This document shows, one piece after another, positions 23,327 to 35,256 of a stretch of DNA of 64,000 nt. Location: positions 1,347,428-1,411,427 of the forward strand of contig OX442432.1 of NCBI GenBank assembly GCA_949361645.1, written 5' to 3'. This DNA is from Spongilla lacustris. Taxonomy: Eukaryota > Porifera > Demospongiae > Spongillida > Spongillidae. The notes below the pieces were generated by a model. That model saw only the letters and a program-made list of their open reading frames with translations. It was not told the origin of the DNA and searched no databases. Each line of letters opens with the position of its first letter. Position 1 is the first letter of the stretch. Made by a program: the position numbers and the translations under genes.

Positions 23327-26300
23327 CTAGCTTACTGGAGATGCAACCTTCAAATCAACCACTACATTTGCACCCAACTCTGGACCTATGGCTACAAGGA
23401 GCTCCTCAAACCTTTTTTCCATCAGCTCTCTCTGACTCTGCTCCACACCAAACTTTGAGAACACCTCACCAAGATGCATGTAAGTGGAATAGTTCAAGCA
23501 AACCACCATCTTGCTAACATCAGGCTTCTGCCCTGTCAGTTGTTGGTACTTTGCTCTGTCCTTCTCAAATGCAGAACATAGCACATCAGTTGATAATTTC
23601 TTGTCCTTGTCTGTGGTCTCCATAGCAACAGGTGTGGCAGCATTGCATGATGGGTGGCCATTTTGATCTTGCATGTGTTCCTTGAGGTACTTCTCTTTAA
23701 CCTCTTTCACGGCCTCCAAGGATGGGAGCCATTCTGGTGTTATGCAGGCACAGTAGAATTCTTCAGGAGGATAGTTGGCTTTGTAGGCAAGCTTCTTATC
23801 ATTCCCACTCCATCCCTGGAGGTAGTAATACTTGATCTCAGGATTTTTCTTGCTCAGCTCACGAACCATCTCTATCTCTTTGAGAGCAGAATAAACTCCA
23901 AGTGAGTACTTGGACACTTCCTTCTCCAGACTGTACCACATGTACAGGCTGACAATGCCCTTAGGGACTATGTCAATCAGCCCAACAGCCACAAGCTTTC
24001 CATCCAGTCGATATAACTGGTGATAACTTCCATAGTCAATGCCATTCACAGTCTCATTCCTAATGGGACTGTCAACAGCATGCTCCCGATAGTGGAAATC
24101 AGACGCCTGGTGTTTGTCGTGACGTCCTATATTGTACTGATCGTACAGCTGGTGAGCCTCCATGGAATAGTGCGTTGGACGCGTCTCAACAGACAGTCGA
24201 TGGACCGGCATCCTCCGCATGACTTTAGCATAGTTCTTGTGCAGACGGTAGTCAAAGTCCTTCACAAGGACTCTTGTTTCCCACAGGGAACACTTGGTGT
24301 CGTGGCACTGGGTGGTCCGGTACAACTTGACTCCGCCTCTCCTGAACCACCCGTTGTCGATGAGCTCCTGGTACTGTCCGAGGGTCAGTCCGTGGGGACG
24401 CATGATCAGGTTGTCATATTTGCTCTCGTCGACGTGGCAGCCACAGGGAATGGACTGGATCCCATCCATCTGTCCGACACGCAGAACCGGTTTGTCCACC
24501 GCATTCAGTCCAAGAGAGGCAAGCTGTTGCAGGTGGGTGTGGTCTAGCTCAGGTGCCATGGGAAAGCATGGGTCCAGGGCAGGATCGGAGCTGACCCTTG
24601 GCCAGCCGTACAGACCTGACTGAAGCACCGGGTTTTTTGGCACAGGTTCTCCGCGAGTTATTATGCAGTTGAGGTACAGTCGCTCTATCAGCATGGTGGC
24701 CATGACATTGAGACCTTCCGCATCCGTCTTGTTCTTGGCGCGGACGAGCACATTGATTGGCACGGCCCGACGTACGACCGGAATCATAAGGTCTAGCTGG
24801 ATTGACTCCACCAATACGATGGCAGCATTCATCATGACGTACCCATCCTGGTTATCTCGCAGGAATCCAGCCACTGTTTGGATGAGATCGTCGCTCAGGA
24901 GTGTGTTGCACTCGGTATCGGAAGACGACATTATGTTGGCCAACAGCCCAAGTGCGCATGAGACCAGGTAGTTGTTGCCCCTCGTCAGCTTGAGTATCTT
25001 CACCAGAGTGGGGACACACTCTTGCTTCACAAGTGCTATCTTTACCATGTCGTCCTCGGACAGCGACTTGATCAGGGAACAGCATGCAGCCAGGAGGTAT
25101 GCATCTTGGGACTGAGGGTTGTTCTTTATCAGGGACAAGCACGTGCCATGATAGTTTTTTTCTATCAAGAATACCTGCGCCTTTCGTTCGTAGAATGCGA
25201 TGTTGGAAAGTGCGGTGATGACAAACCTATGTATCAGGGGGCAGTCGAGCCGCTGAAGTCGGTCAAGTTTCTCTGTGTAACCAATGCGGTGAAGCTCCAA
25301 GCAGACTTCCTTACTCAGTATGATGTCAAACAGTGTCAAGCAGAGATTGGTGGCCGACTGCTGTGAGTAGTTTGTCCTTACCTTCACCATGTTGACTGTC
25401 TTCAGATGATCGGCAATGAAGTCGTGGACACCACACTGTAGTAGTGCCTTCATATCTACTTTGTTGGTCTTGTACAACCCAACCAGGTTGGAGAGAAGGC
25501 AGGTGGCGTTTGTGAGCATGGCATCATCTGTGCCTACTACCATGGGTAGCACTTTCATGAGAGATGCATGGAACCCTGAGGCATGCAGAGCCAGCGTCAC
25601 GGCCTGGGTGTCGCCTTTGGTGGGCACAAAGTCTAGCCATGTAATCACCACCTGCTCTGCGTGCATTGCCAAAAGACCGTCACGCTCAAAGACGGTAGTG
25701 AAGAAGGAAATGAATTCACTGGTGTACAGGGTTTGGAGGGTTGTGGTCGAGCCCCCTTTCAGAACAAGAGTAAGGCTCTTGTACACAGACTGCAGCAGTA
25801 CCTCGTTGGAATAGACTGCTACATTGGAAAGCACGTCTTTGAAAAAAGCAGAATGGTCGCACTTGTAAAACCCTTGCCGTACCTCATTCTGTTGTGAAAT
25901 CGTAGGGGAAAGGATTGCCTGTATAGCACCACAGGTGGGGAGAAGACAAGTCTCTGGGCTCAGCCTTGCACAGTCTTCCAATGTACCAATGATATTGAAA
26001 TCGACCAATTGAAACGTGGTAGCTAAGGGTGCCATTTTCGACAGCAAGAAGCAAATGCTCTCCACAGCAGTGGCTGGGCCAGACTGGACCATTGGCAGAA
26101 GAGCCTTCATGAGACCAGGGTAGCAGAGGTAGCTCAAGGCAACATACGTGTTAGCTTTACAAGTGTTACACAAGTAGAGTAGGATCACATCTGTGAGGGA
26201 GGGGTTCTCCTGCCCGAGAGCCGAGACGGCCGCACCTAGGACATCATCAGGCACCTCCTGTTGCTTGGAACCTGCAAGCCGGGAGTGGGCGGACAGGAGC

Positions 26301-27369
26301 CTCCACACATTCATCTGCACAACAAGGGACGTAGGTTTCATGCAGGCCAGGGCAGCCAGCGAGGTGACACTGCCCTCGCACCAAGAATTGATGGTGGCTG
26401 TGTCGCGCTCCGCAAAGCCAGCAATGCAGACCAGGAGGTCCTGCAGCTGCATCAGGTCCATTCGAAAGTGCTGCTCCAACAGGCGGTGGAGCCTAAGCTC
26501 AACACCGGCCTTCTGAAGCTCCGCCAGCTGGCTCCCATCCAGCACGCCCATGATTGCCCTGAGGAATGAGCTGCAGCTAGTGAATGCCAAGGTGGCATCA
26601 CCGTGGTTCTTGAAATCGAGGGCCGAGTTAATCAAGGGAGCTATGACCACGCTGTCCACTGTGACTGGCAGTGCACGGTCGCCCCACAGGGTGGCAGCAG
26701 AGACAAGTGCCTTGTGGCACAAGGCAGGGTTGGTGGTCACCAGGGTGCCCAGGGCTTCCTGTTGGAGGGCACTGAGTTTACCAGTGTCATCTGGGGGAAG
26801 GAAGGGCTTGCAGAGGGGTGTGGCTTCAAAGACATGGGTGTAAACGGTTTCATTTCCAGGGTACTTTTTCAGAAGTTTCAGCATAGCATTGAGAAGCCTG
26901 AGAATGTCAGAATGCAAGGGTAGAGGCGAGAAGGCAGGGGGTGGAAGGAAGGAAGGAAGGGAGGGAGGAGGGGAGGAAGGAAAAAAGGGAGGGAAGAGGG
27001 GAGGAAGTAAGGGAAGAGAAGAAGGGGAGGATGAGGAGAGAAAGGAGCAAGGAGGAATGGAAGGAACAAGGAAGGAGGAAGGAGGGAAGGAAGAGGCGGA
27101 GGAGGCGGAGCAAAAGGGATGGGGGAAGAATATTAATGTAAAAATGATGACACGGCGGCTGATACATCATAAAGAACACATGGCTCCTGAACAAACCTTT
27201 GCACTTGTTCACTGTCATATCCGCCATGGTCCAGTATGAAACTGACCAGCAGATTGTAGTCCGCATCCTGCGGAGAGGTGCATAAATGTTATACAAACTG
27301 GCATCGCAAGAGTCTCACATTCTGTGGGTTTGGTTTCGATGACTTAAGCCCCATCAGTGCAGCGCCCAC
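23327..27369 (-). CDS. ARM/HEAT-repeat protein fused to ATE1 arginyltransferase, copy 3 (5' end unresolved)
   Basis: Minus-strand exons 27369-27319, 27267-27197 and 26897-23327 join in phases 0 and 2 as in copies 1 and 2, giving at least 1230 residues. I cannot place the initiating exon: frames upstream of 27369 stay open for about 30 codons but have no ATG before a stop. Either a further exon is missing or translation begins at the internal ATG in the first exon listed. The N-terminal helical region has diverged most from the other copies and is GC-richer. The ATE1 N-domain is altered: PCGC replaces the C-x2-C position and KCSLW replaces QCCDW. From YSLGVYSALKEIE to the stop it is almost identical to copies 1 and 2. 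The C-domain motif LDGKLVAVGLIDIVP is intact. Confidence 0.8.
26930..27120. repeat. purine-rich GGAA/GGGA tract
   Basis: About 190 nt of nearly pure purine on the plus strand. On the minus strand it is the pyrimidine stretch just before the giant-exon acceptor (26898) of ARM-ATE1 copy 3. Open frames across it are low-complexity and not genes. Confidence 0.9.
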
Positions 27370-27866
27370 CTGTAGAAGGACGTGAGCGTCATGTACCGTC
27401 GAAGAAGAAATGACCGTTACATTATGTATCACGCATTATACTAGCCATGCTGGTTGAAGTGGATGATGGCTTAACGTTAGCTAGTAGGGGAGGACGGGGG
27501 GGAGGAGGGGGTACGGGTACGGGTACGCAAGAGCCCGCATGAGGGGGACTGCGCCGCGCCTTAATGTCATGCAACCGCTTAACCTACCTCAATAACTGCA
27601 CCATCGACGTATTACATGTAGTACGCCTTGTACGGTCATTGGAAGTTGATTTTCCAGTCCCCTCCATAGTCTCATTTACGTCATACAATTAATACCGTAT
27701 AAGGATATTAAATAGACGAGTTGCATGACTGACGTCACGCAACAGAAAGCGGCAATCACGTGGTACATATTTCGTGGTAGCAAGATGCATTTCATATGAC
27801 GTCAAAAATCACATAAAAATTAATTTAATGAATTCATTTGAGGTTAATTCATTCATATTCAATGCT
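27370..27866. other. upstream region of ARM-ATE1 copy 3
   Basis: Contains no confirmed exon. It may hold the missing first exon and the promoter of copy 3. A short gggtac repeat lies near 27515. Confidence 0.4.
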
Positions 27867-28095
27867 GTCCGCCATCTTGGTGCTCAAGTTGCTATAGAAC
27901 GGTATGGGCAATTTTTATTTATGCCTGTTTTGGGTCTCGTAATACTTTTATATTCTTACCATGGAATGATGTCAGTGCCCACTGTAAAAAAATAAAACCA
28001 AACCCATAATCACTTACTGTGAACGTACAGTAATAACCAAAAGCTTTGTTTTGCCCATACCATCCTATAGTAACTTGAGCACCAAGATGGCGGAC
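27867..28095. mobile_element. MITE-like element with about 46-bp inverted ends
   Basis: The left end starts gtccgccatcttggtgctca. The right end is its inverted copy, ending caccaagatggcggac, with about three mismatches over 46 bp. The interior is about 135 bp and non-coding. No convincing target-site duplication was seen, so the superfamily is unknown. Confidence 0.75.
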
Positions 28096-30001
28096 AAGAA
28101 ATAATTTTAATTTCAATGAATGTCATTGCTCACGCGATGAAAAGGGTCTATATAGCAAGATACATATATGACGCAAGTTACATAACTACAGTGAACTACT
28201 ACATGACTACTTGTATTGGACACGCGCTCCCAGTGCACCAGCCCAAAATTAATGGCGGAACATTGTTCCATGGTGACGGCATCATTCTCCTTCTTTTGCA
28301 GCAATCTACCTTGCTGCACGAGGCAATGTTCTTGCTGAGGTCTGTCACCGACAGGGGACTCTGTAAACAATCGTGTACACGGTGTATTGGTACAGCTGAA
28401 GTGCTATAGGCTCCACCTACAAAGGCGAGGTCAGCCTATCGAGCGATCTGATTAATGATAGTGGAGAGCATATTATCATGTTGCCTTCAAATAGATGTAG
28501 ATGTAGTACTATATACATCAATTTAGTAACATCAACAATCGAACTGAAACGTTGCAAAGCAATGTATGCAATTGCAACCCTCAGAAACAATTTGCTGTGC
28601 CGTTGGATGCATATATACATATATTTTGTGTCAAAGAAATCTATTCACCCAGAAGTAGTTCCGGCTATATATCTTTTTTAACACTGATTTTCTTTGTTGG
28701 TATATATATATACAACTTCTCTTCGGCCATTGCTCCATATCTCATGTAGTCATTGCTACATGATTGCATATTGTTTAATTTTATCAACCCTATTCCATGA
28801 CAAATTAGCAATCTTGAACACAGTTATCATAAATTAAAATACGTTGTCCAATGGTTTACACTTTAATCCTATACCTGCATGTAGTATATTTTGGTTGCAA
28901 TACACTCTTTCTCCCTTCTCATCAACATCATGCATTGTACTGCAACGAGTATTGACCAGTAGTGATAATTCTGACAGGTATATGATTGTGCTCATCTTAC
29001 ATTCACATCATGACATTTTTGGCTGCATGGGGTATCTGAGGCAGTCAGCTCATCAAACCAAAACCATGTAATGTAAAGTATTTGATTAAAATGGAGATGG
29101 AGTACACGATGCCGATGCTCTGAACTGATTGATCTTACTTGCCCACGTTTTTGTATGATGACCCAGGTACTGCACAAATTCACATCTAACTCATGCAGTG
29201 CTGCACGGTGATATGTTAACTGATACAGGTGTGGTCTAAATGACTTTGGTTTACATTGAGAAGCAAACAGGAGCTGTAAAAGCTGTTAGCCATCACTGAG
29301 TTAAAAATGACATCCTGCATGATAGACACTTGCATGCATGTTATGTGATTTAGTTATAAAATTCTTATAAGTGATTATCATAGTTGCAATTAACTGTCAT
29401 CTGGCTTTATGCTGGACCATCCTAGTTTGCTCAGTCTATGGTCGTCAAGTTTTGGTATAGCCCTTTAATAAAAAATAGGAACCCCTTCAGTGTTCCTTCT
29501 TTGTTTGATTTAGTCAATTTTAGTGCCGGGCCAGTTTACTCTTTTTTTGCCTGAGTAATGTGGCTGTGTTTCTTTATTATTATTATTATTATTTTTTACT
29601 AAAGCCGGTACATGTACACTTTTTTTTGTAGCTGATTTGGAATCAGCAAGCTGCATGAGTAAAGACCTGCATCTTCCTCCCACATGGTGATATCATATAT
29701 TTTTAAAAGTATATTTTAATAGCCATTGAAAAATAAATGTATGGATTGCAGACCAATGCAGTTCATGGCACTTTCAAAACCAGCTAGCTTATGAATTTGT
29801 CCGGTCCCTGATCCATGAGCCCTGTGGCAGACGGGGCACCGACTTTAAAGTCACATCCTCAAAACGTCACGCGATGTATATACATGTAGTAGTTGGGCCA
29901 CGCCCAACTAGGTGCCCAGCACGTGTTAATAGTGGCACCTATAAACATGAAATCATTCATTTATCACATGATGCTGTTGTCCCTCGACACATGTGCAAGC
30001 G
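28096..30001. other. intergenic, nothing recognised
   Basis: AT-rich, with only short random frames. Its right end should carry the promoter of the first serine carboxypeptidase gene. Confidence 0.5.
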
Positions 30002-33000
30002 ATGAATTACAAAGCCGTCGCCGTGGTCCTAGCAGCGCTGCTCGGGTTAGCTAGCTGCGCCATACCCGCAGACCAGATATCGTCTCTGCCCGGGTGGGAC
30101 GGCCCCCTGCCCACCAAACAGTACAGCGGCTATATCGAGATCGATACAACGACAGGAAAGTACCTCCACTACTGGTGAGATTATAATGCCGGGCGACTTA
30201 CATGTAGCTACCTGTCTTAATTGTGGTCAAAGAGCTTCGAGAATGATAGCGCATGATAGGCCTATTTACATTTAGTGCTTGCGGTTGAGCGATTTATCGC
30301 CCCAAAAATATAATGCGCCTTGCTCATAACTCGAAACTCGAATGATGTCATATCCTCCTGCCCCCACCACCTCGCTCTGCAAGGTTCGTAGAGAGTGCCA
30401 GTGACCCGGTGAACGATCCGGTCGTCTTGTGGATGGTATGTTGACTGCAGCCACGCCCTCGTCCGTGGACTACTGCGCCATATTACGTACCTACGATTTT
30501 TACAATTGCCATCCCATCATATCGATAGAATGGAGGACCAGGGTGCAGTTCCCTGGATGGCTACTTCAATGAGCAGGGGCCACTGCACTTCAACCGAAGG
30601 TAGTGTTGGGAGGGGGGGGGGGGGGGAGCATGTGTGAGTGTGTGGCCTTCCTCCCTGCAGTGAGGCTTCCTTGAATGCCACAATCCCCTCACTCGTCCTC
30701 AACCCCTATGCCTGGAACAGAATTGCCAACATGATCTTCTGTGAGCTGTCACATGACCCTCCTCCCCAGCATTTACCTCCAATGCCTCCTCCCCACTCCT
30801 TTCACAGTGGAAGCCCCTGCAGGTGTTGGGTTCTCCTACTCCAACACCCCCTCAGATTATGTCACCAATGACAACAAGACTGCCCAGGACAACTACAACT
30901 TCCTGTTGAAGTGGTTTGCAGCTTATCCAGAGTACAAGAACAATGACTTCTATGTGTCGTAAGGCACATGCACACCACATGCACACCTCACATGCACACA
31001 CTTCATACATAGTTTGTCTTCTTCCTGTTCAGAGGAGAGTCATACGCTGGGATCTATGTCCCCACGTTGGTTAATGTAATCAGGATCATGAATGAACAGG
31101 GTGCATCCAACATCAACCTCAAGGGCTTCTTGGTGAGTTATGGAGAGGGAGGAGGGGAGAGGCTTCTTGGTGAGCTATGGAGAGGGATGAGGGGGAGGGG
31201 CTTCTTGGTGAGCTATGGAGGGGAGGGGCATCTTGGTGAGCTATGGAGAGGGAGGAGGGGGAGGGGCTTCTTGGTGCGCCTACATGTGTAAGCCAACATG
31301 TATTTGGGGGGGGGGGGGGGGGGGGGGGGCATGGTGAATATTCCACTGGTTCCCAGGCTAATTTTTATATCCATAAAATGCTTTTAGTAGTTTCTGTGTA
31401 GGGTCATAATTATGTACAAATGTGGTTATGGCTAGCCAATGCTGTACTCAACGTTGCCCCCTGATTCCTGACTGTGTTCACTCATGAGGACTGCTTTTTC
31501 AAGGGTCAGGCCCAGCCCATTGCCCTGTGCCTTCCGTTGTCATAATGCTGCTGCAGCAATAGCTAGGAAAGGTGGATTGACATGCTTATGATCTCCATCA
31601 GGTAGCATGTGAGAAGGACAACAAATGTAATGATTGCCTTGCCGTTCACACCACTGTATCATATCCCAACCATTAAGTGGAATGTGGCTTACTTTGTATT
31701 TGCTATTGAGGGATTAGATTGGAAGTTGCTTGCACATGCATTTATAATCAAGACGTTTGTTCAAGATTGGCAGGCAGAGCCCCCTAATTAAGTTTACTTT
31801 TTTTTATTTTTTATTTTTTTAGTGGGTCACAGCTATAGGCATTGTTCATTAGGGATATTCCTTGCAACTAACTTATCCTTGATTAATATTATCTGCCATC
31901 ACCAGGTCTTGTTCCCTTACCCTTGCACACACATACTGTTTTCATGGCTATGTCAAGACCTTTGTCTTTCCCTAGGTTGGCAATGGCTGCATTGGCAACA
32001 AGGTTGGGGGGTGTGGTGATGTGACTGGAGTAAAGATACATGTGGACTTCTACCATGGCCACGCCCTGTTTCCTGATGTGAGCCTGCACACCCTCTCACT
32101 CCACCTCCACCCTCCTCCCCATCCTTCATGCATACCATGCTCATTCCATCTGCCCCGCCTCTATATATCCCATCTGTTCACATCGCCATATCCGCATGCT
32201 GCTGTGACCCTCACCCCTCCCTTGTGCCCTACACCCTCAACTACCACCCTCCGAAGTTATTCACATCTTCAGTACCACTTCACTCCCTTCACACTTACTA
32301 CCCACCCCTTCATACCACCCCTTCACACTTACTACCCACCCCTTCACACCATCCCTTCACACTTACTACCCACCCTTTACACCACCCCTTCACACTTACT
32401 ACCCACCCCTCACACCATCCTTCATACTTACTACCCACCCCTTCACACTTACTACCCACCCCTCACACCATCCCTTCACACTTACTACCCACCCCTCACA
32501 CCACCCCTTCACACTTACTACCTACAGGCTCTCTATGACACCATGCTGGCCAATTGCAACTTCAGTGTCCCATATACGTGAGTTGCAGAATGTCATTCTC
32601 TTGGTTGAATGTAGGGTCATTGGCAAGGGAACAAGAATAGTCAGGGTAGGATGGTACAGTGAATAGTCAGGGTAGGATGGTACAGTGAATAACTTTTGCA
32701 TTTGTGGACGAGTCACACTCTATCCATCCTTAACTTTCACTTTCCTAAAGAAATGGCATTGTACTATGTATGCAGTTGTTTGTTGTGCCCCTCCTCCCAT
32801 CGGTACTATTCCTTTGCCCCTCCCTCCACTCCTCACATTAACCCCTCCCTCCACTCCCCATAAACCCTCCCTCCACTCCTGTCCTTAACCCCTTCCTCCT
32901 CTCCTCCCCTAAACCCCTTACTCTACTTCTCCCCTAAACCCCTCCCTCCACTCCTCCCCTAAACCCCTCCCTCCACTCCTCCCCTAAACCCCTCCCTCCA

Positions 33001-34397
33001 CTCCTCCCCTAAACCCCTCCCTCCACTCCTCCCCTAAACCCCTCCCTCCACTCCTCCCCTAAACCCCTTCATTGATCATTATTTTGGTGCAGTGAGCCTT
33101 GCAAGGGCCTCCTCGATAAAATGGCGTCTGTCATCGGAAGGGTCAACATCTATGACATCTACACTCCATGTGATCCTTACGGCTCCTCCAAGGGTCAACT
33201 GCGAGCAAGGTGAGGGAGGGGCTGCCTTGTGTGGCCTGTGTAAACTAGCCCCGCCCCTTCTTTCATTTCAGAAATGCTCTGAAGGAACTGGTAGAGGGAA
33301 GTGGCCCATATCGAGGACCTGATGAGTGCATCAGTGACAGCACAGAGTCTAAGTACTTCAACAATGATCAGGTCAGCTTAGAAGAGGGGTGGGGGGGTGG
33401 AGGGGTTCCAAAGCAATTTTCACATTCATTTTGCCACCTCTCAACTTACTTCATCCTCTCTTGCCATCTTTTTGTGCAGGTGCGTGCTGCAATCAATGTT
33501 GCTCCGACATCCAAGATAGGGACTTGGTACATCTGTACCCCTAACATCAACTATACAGGGAACACTGACTCCCTCCTCCCCATCTACCCAACACTCATGT
33601 GAGCTTCAGTGGTCGGGATAACCTGACCCTTGTTAAGTGTTGTGATACTTGTGCTAACCAGTGTTAATAATTGTGACTTGTTAATTGTTCTCTGTTACCA
33701 GTAAGACATATCGCACTCTCATCTACAATGGTGATGTGGATGGGTGTGTCCCTTACATTGGAGATGAGGTATGCGTGCAGAGATGGTCCGTACTGGTAAA
33801 GTGAAGTAGCCGTTTTTATGTTCCTCCAAGCAATGGACCAGTGGTCTGGGCTTTTCAGTGAAGGACAGTTGGAGGCCATGGCTGATCAATGACCAGGTAC
33901 CTCAGTGTCATGTGACCAACCTGTAACACATAGGTCAATTGTGTCTATGTGTGTATGTGTATGTGTGTGTGTTGTGTGTGTATGTGTGTGTGTTGTGCGT
34001 GTGTATGTGTGTGTGTGTTGTGTGTGAATGTGTGTGTGTTGTGCATGTGTATGTGTGTGTGTGTTATGTGTGTATGTGTGTGTGTTGTGTGTGTATGTGT
34101 GTGTGTTGTGCGTGTGTATGTGTGTGTGTACCTCTCTCCTTCCAAACAGGTGGCAGGATATGTGACAGTGTACGACACAAACTCCTTCACATTCCTCACT
34201 GTGAAGGGATCAGGCCACATGGTGAGTGGTGTGTGTCCACATATGACGACAATTCAAGTAACGTATATATAACACTTCATATGTTGTGTACTCCTTCCCA
34301 CGCACTACACACCACAATCATGCCACAGGTGCCTCAGTTCCAGCCAGAGTCTGCCTATGCTATGTTTGAACGCTTTATCAAGAACGAGCCATTTTAA
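30002..34397 (+). CDS. serine carboxypeptidase (S10, cathepsin A-like), copy A
   Basis: Fifteen exons: 30002-30174, 30384-30435, 30529-30599, 30661-30740, 30808-30958, 31033-31132, 31976-32077, 32528-32577, 33093-33209, 33272-33371, 33480-33598, 33702-33768, 33831-33896, 34150-34221 and 34329-34397. All phases agree and give 462 residues, usual for the family. A hydrophobic signal peptide ([15 protein letters not shown]) starts it, so the product is secreted or lysosomal. Family marks are [24 protein letters not shown] and [11 protein letters not shown]. The catalytic triad is Ser in GESYAG, Asp in NGDVDGCVP and His in GSGHMVPQFQP. It removes C-terminal residues from peptides at acid pH. The start is the ATG at 30002. 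An upstream in-frame GTG is not a likely start. Confidence 0.93.
31124..31276. repeat. tandem copies of an exon-intron boundary
   Basis: The end of exon 6 and its donor (ggcttcttg|gtgag) are repeated several times with the following gagagggaggagggg-type sequence. Intron 6 therefore begins with a row of near-copies of the splice donor. Confidence 0.85.
31302..31329. repeat. poly-G tract
   Basis: G run of about 28 nt in intron 6 of serine carboxypeptidase copy A. Confidence 0.9.
32280..32525. repeat. minisatellite of about 34 bp before an acceptor
   Basis: Pyrimidine-rich units with core cacttactacccacccctt fill intron 7 of serine carboxypeptidase copy A, right up to the acceptor. The exon 8 acceptor (cttactacctacag) looks like a last, modified unit. 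Confidence 0.9.
32850..33066. repeat. 25-bp pyrimidine minisatellite
   Basis: Units with core ccctccactcctcccctaaa in intron 8 of serine carboxypeptidase copy A, ending about 25 nt before the acceptor. Confidence 0.9.
33940..34132. repeat. GT-rich microsatellite with TATG/TTG interruptions
   Basis: Imperfect tandem blocks of gtgtgtgttgtgtgtgtatg type in intron 13 of serine carboxypeptidase copy A. Cysteine/valine open frames across it are artefacts. Confidence 0.9.
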
Positions 34398-35256
34398 CCG
34401 ATCCAAAGAGCAAATTGCTGTGTGGATGAAATTTAGCATTATAGTGGCATTACATGTGTGGTTGGTGTGTTAAAAACTGCCCTACTAATGACATAATTAT
34501 ATAATTATTTTTGGACACATGTTTGAATCTATTTGTGCATCTGTGTATGCAGCCAGACGGAATGCAAGCCAGCTTCCACCTGGCCAAAAACATTTTTTTG
34601 AAATTAATGAAGGGAGGGGCACGGTAAATTATTACATGTACAGTATAATTTTTAAAACATTTCTCTCCGAGTTAAACCATTGTGGTCTCTCAGTACTTGT
34701 TTCCAATTTAATTGATTTGTCCCATACTTGTGTTATTAGCCTCCAGCCCTTGGTGCTGCCCAACCAGAATCTGGTCTATGGCTTCATGCCTTCCAACCCT
34801 ACAGTAAGTTTCAATGTTCAGCTTTTTTTTCCCCCACCAAAACATAGAATCTGAAGGCAATAGTGGCGTCAAAAGCAGAGAAACAAGGGTTGAATGATAA
34901 AATAGTCCTATATTAGTGGAATATTAAATATTACCTTTGTTGTGCGCTAAATATAGGAAATTCACTTTTCCTTATCACTGAATGTTTTGCTGCTTTTTTT
35001 TTTTACACCATGCACTATCGCCTTCATATCTATATACCACCAACTTTTTAGTAGAACTACATGTACTGATGTTTTTATTTACATATTTCATTGTTTTTGT
35101 TCAAAAAATTGATGCTTCCAGCATTCAGGATAGACACCATATGCTAGCAGAATAACTGCATATGTGGAACATATAAAATATAATAACTACAGGTACATTA
35201 ACAGTTACACATATACATTACAAACAAAAGGGCTAATATTACAGACTAGGTAAGTT
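34398..35256. other. 3' flank of serine carboxypeptidase copy A
   Basis: No gene recognised. The left part should hold the 3' UTR. The right part may include the tail of the LINE remnant that follows on the minus strand. Confidence 0.5.

Noticed and set aside
31067..31346. Gly-rich frame and its Pro/Ser reverse at carboxypeptidase exon 6
   Set aside because: Read-through from exon 6 into duplicated donor repeats. The splice to exon 7 restores the conserved VGNGC motif.
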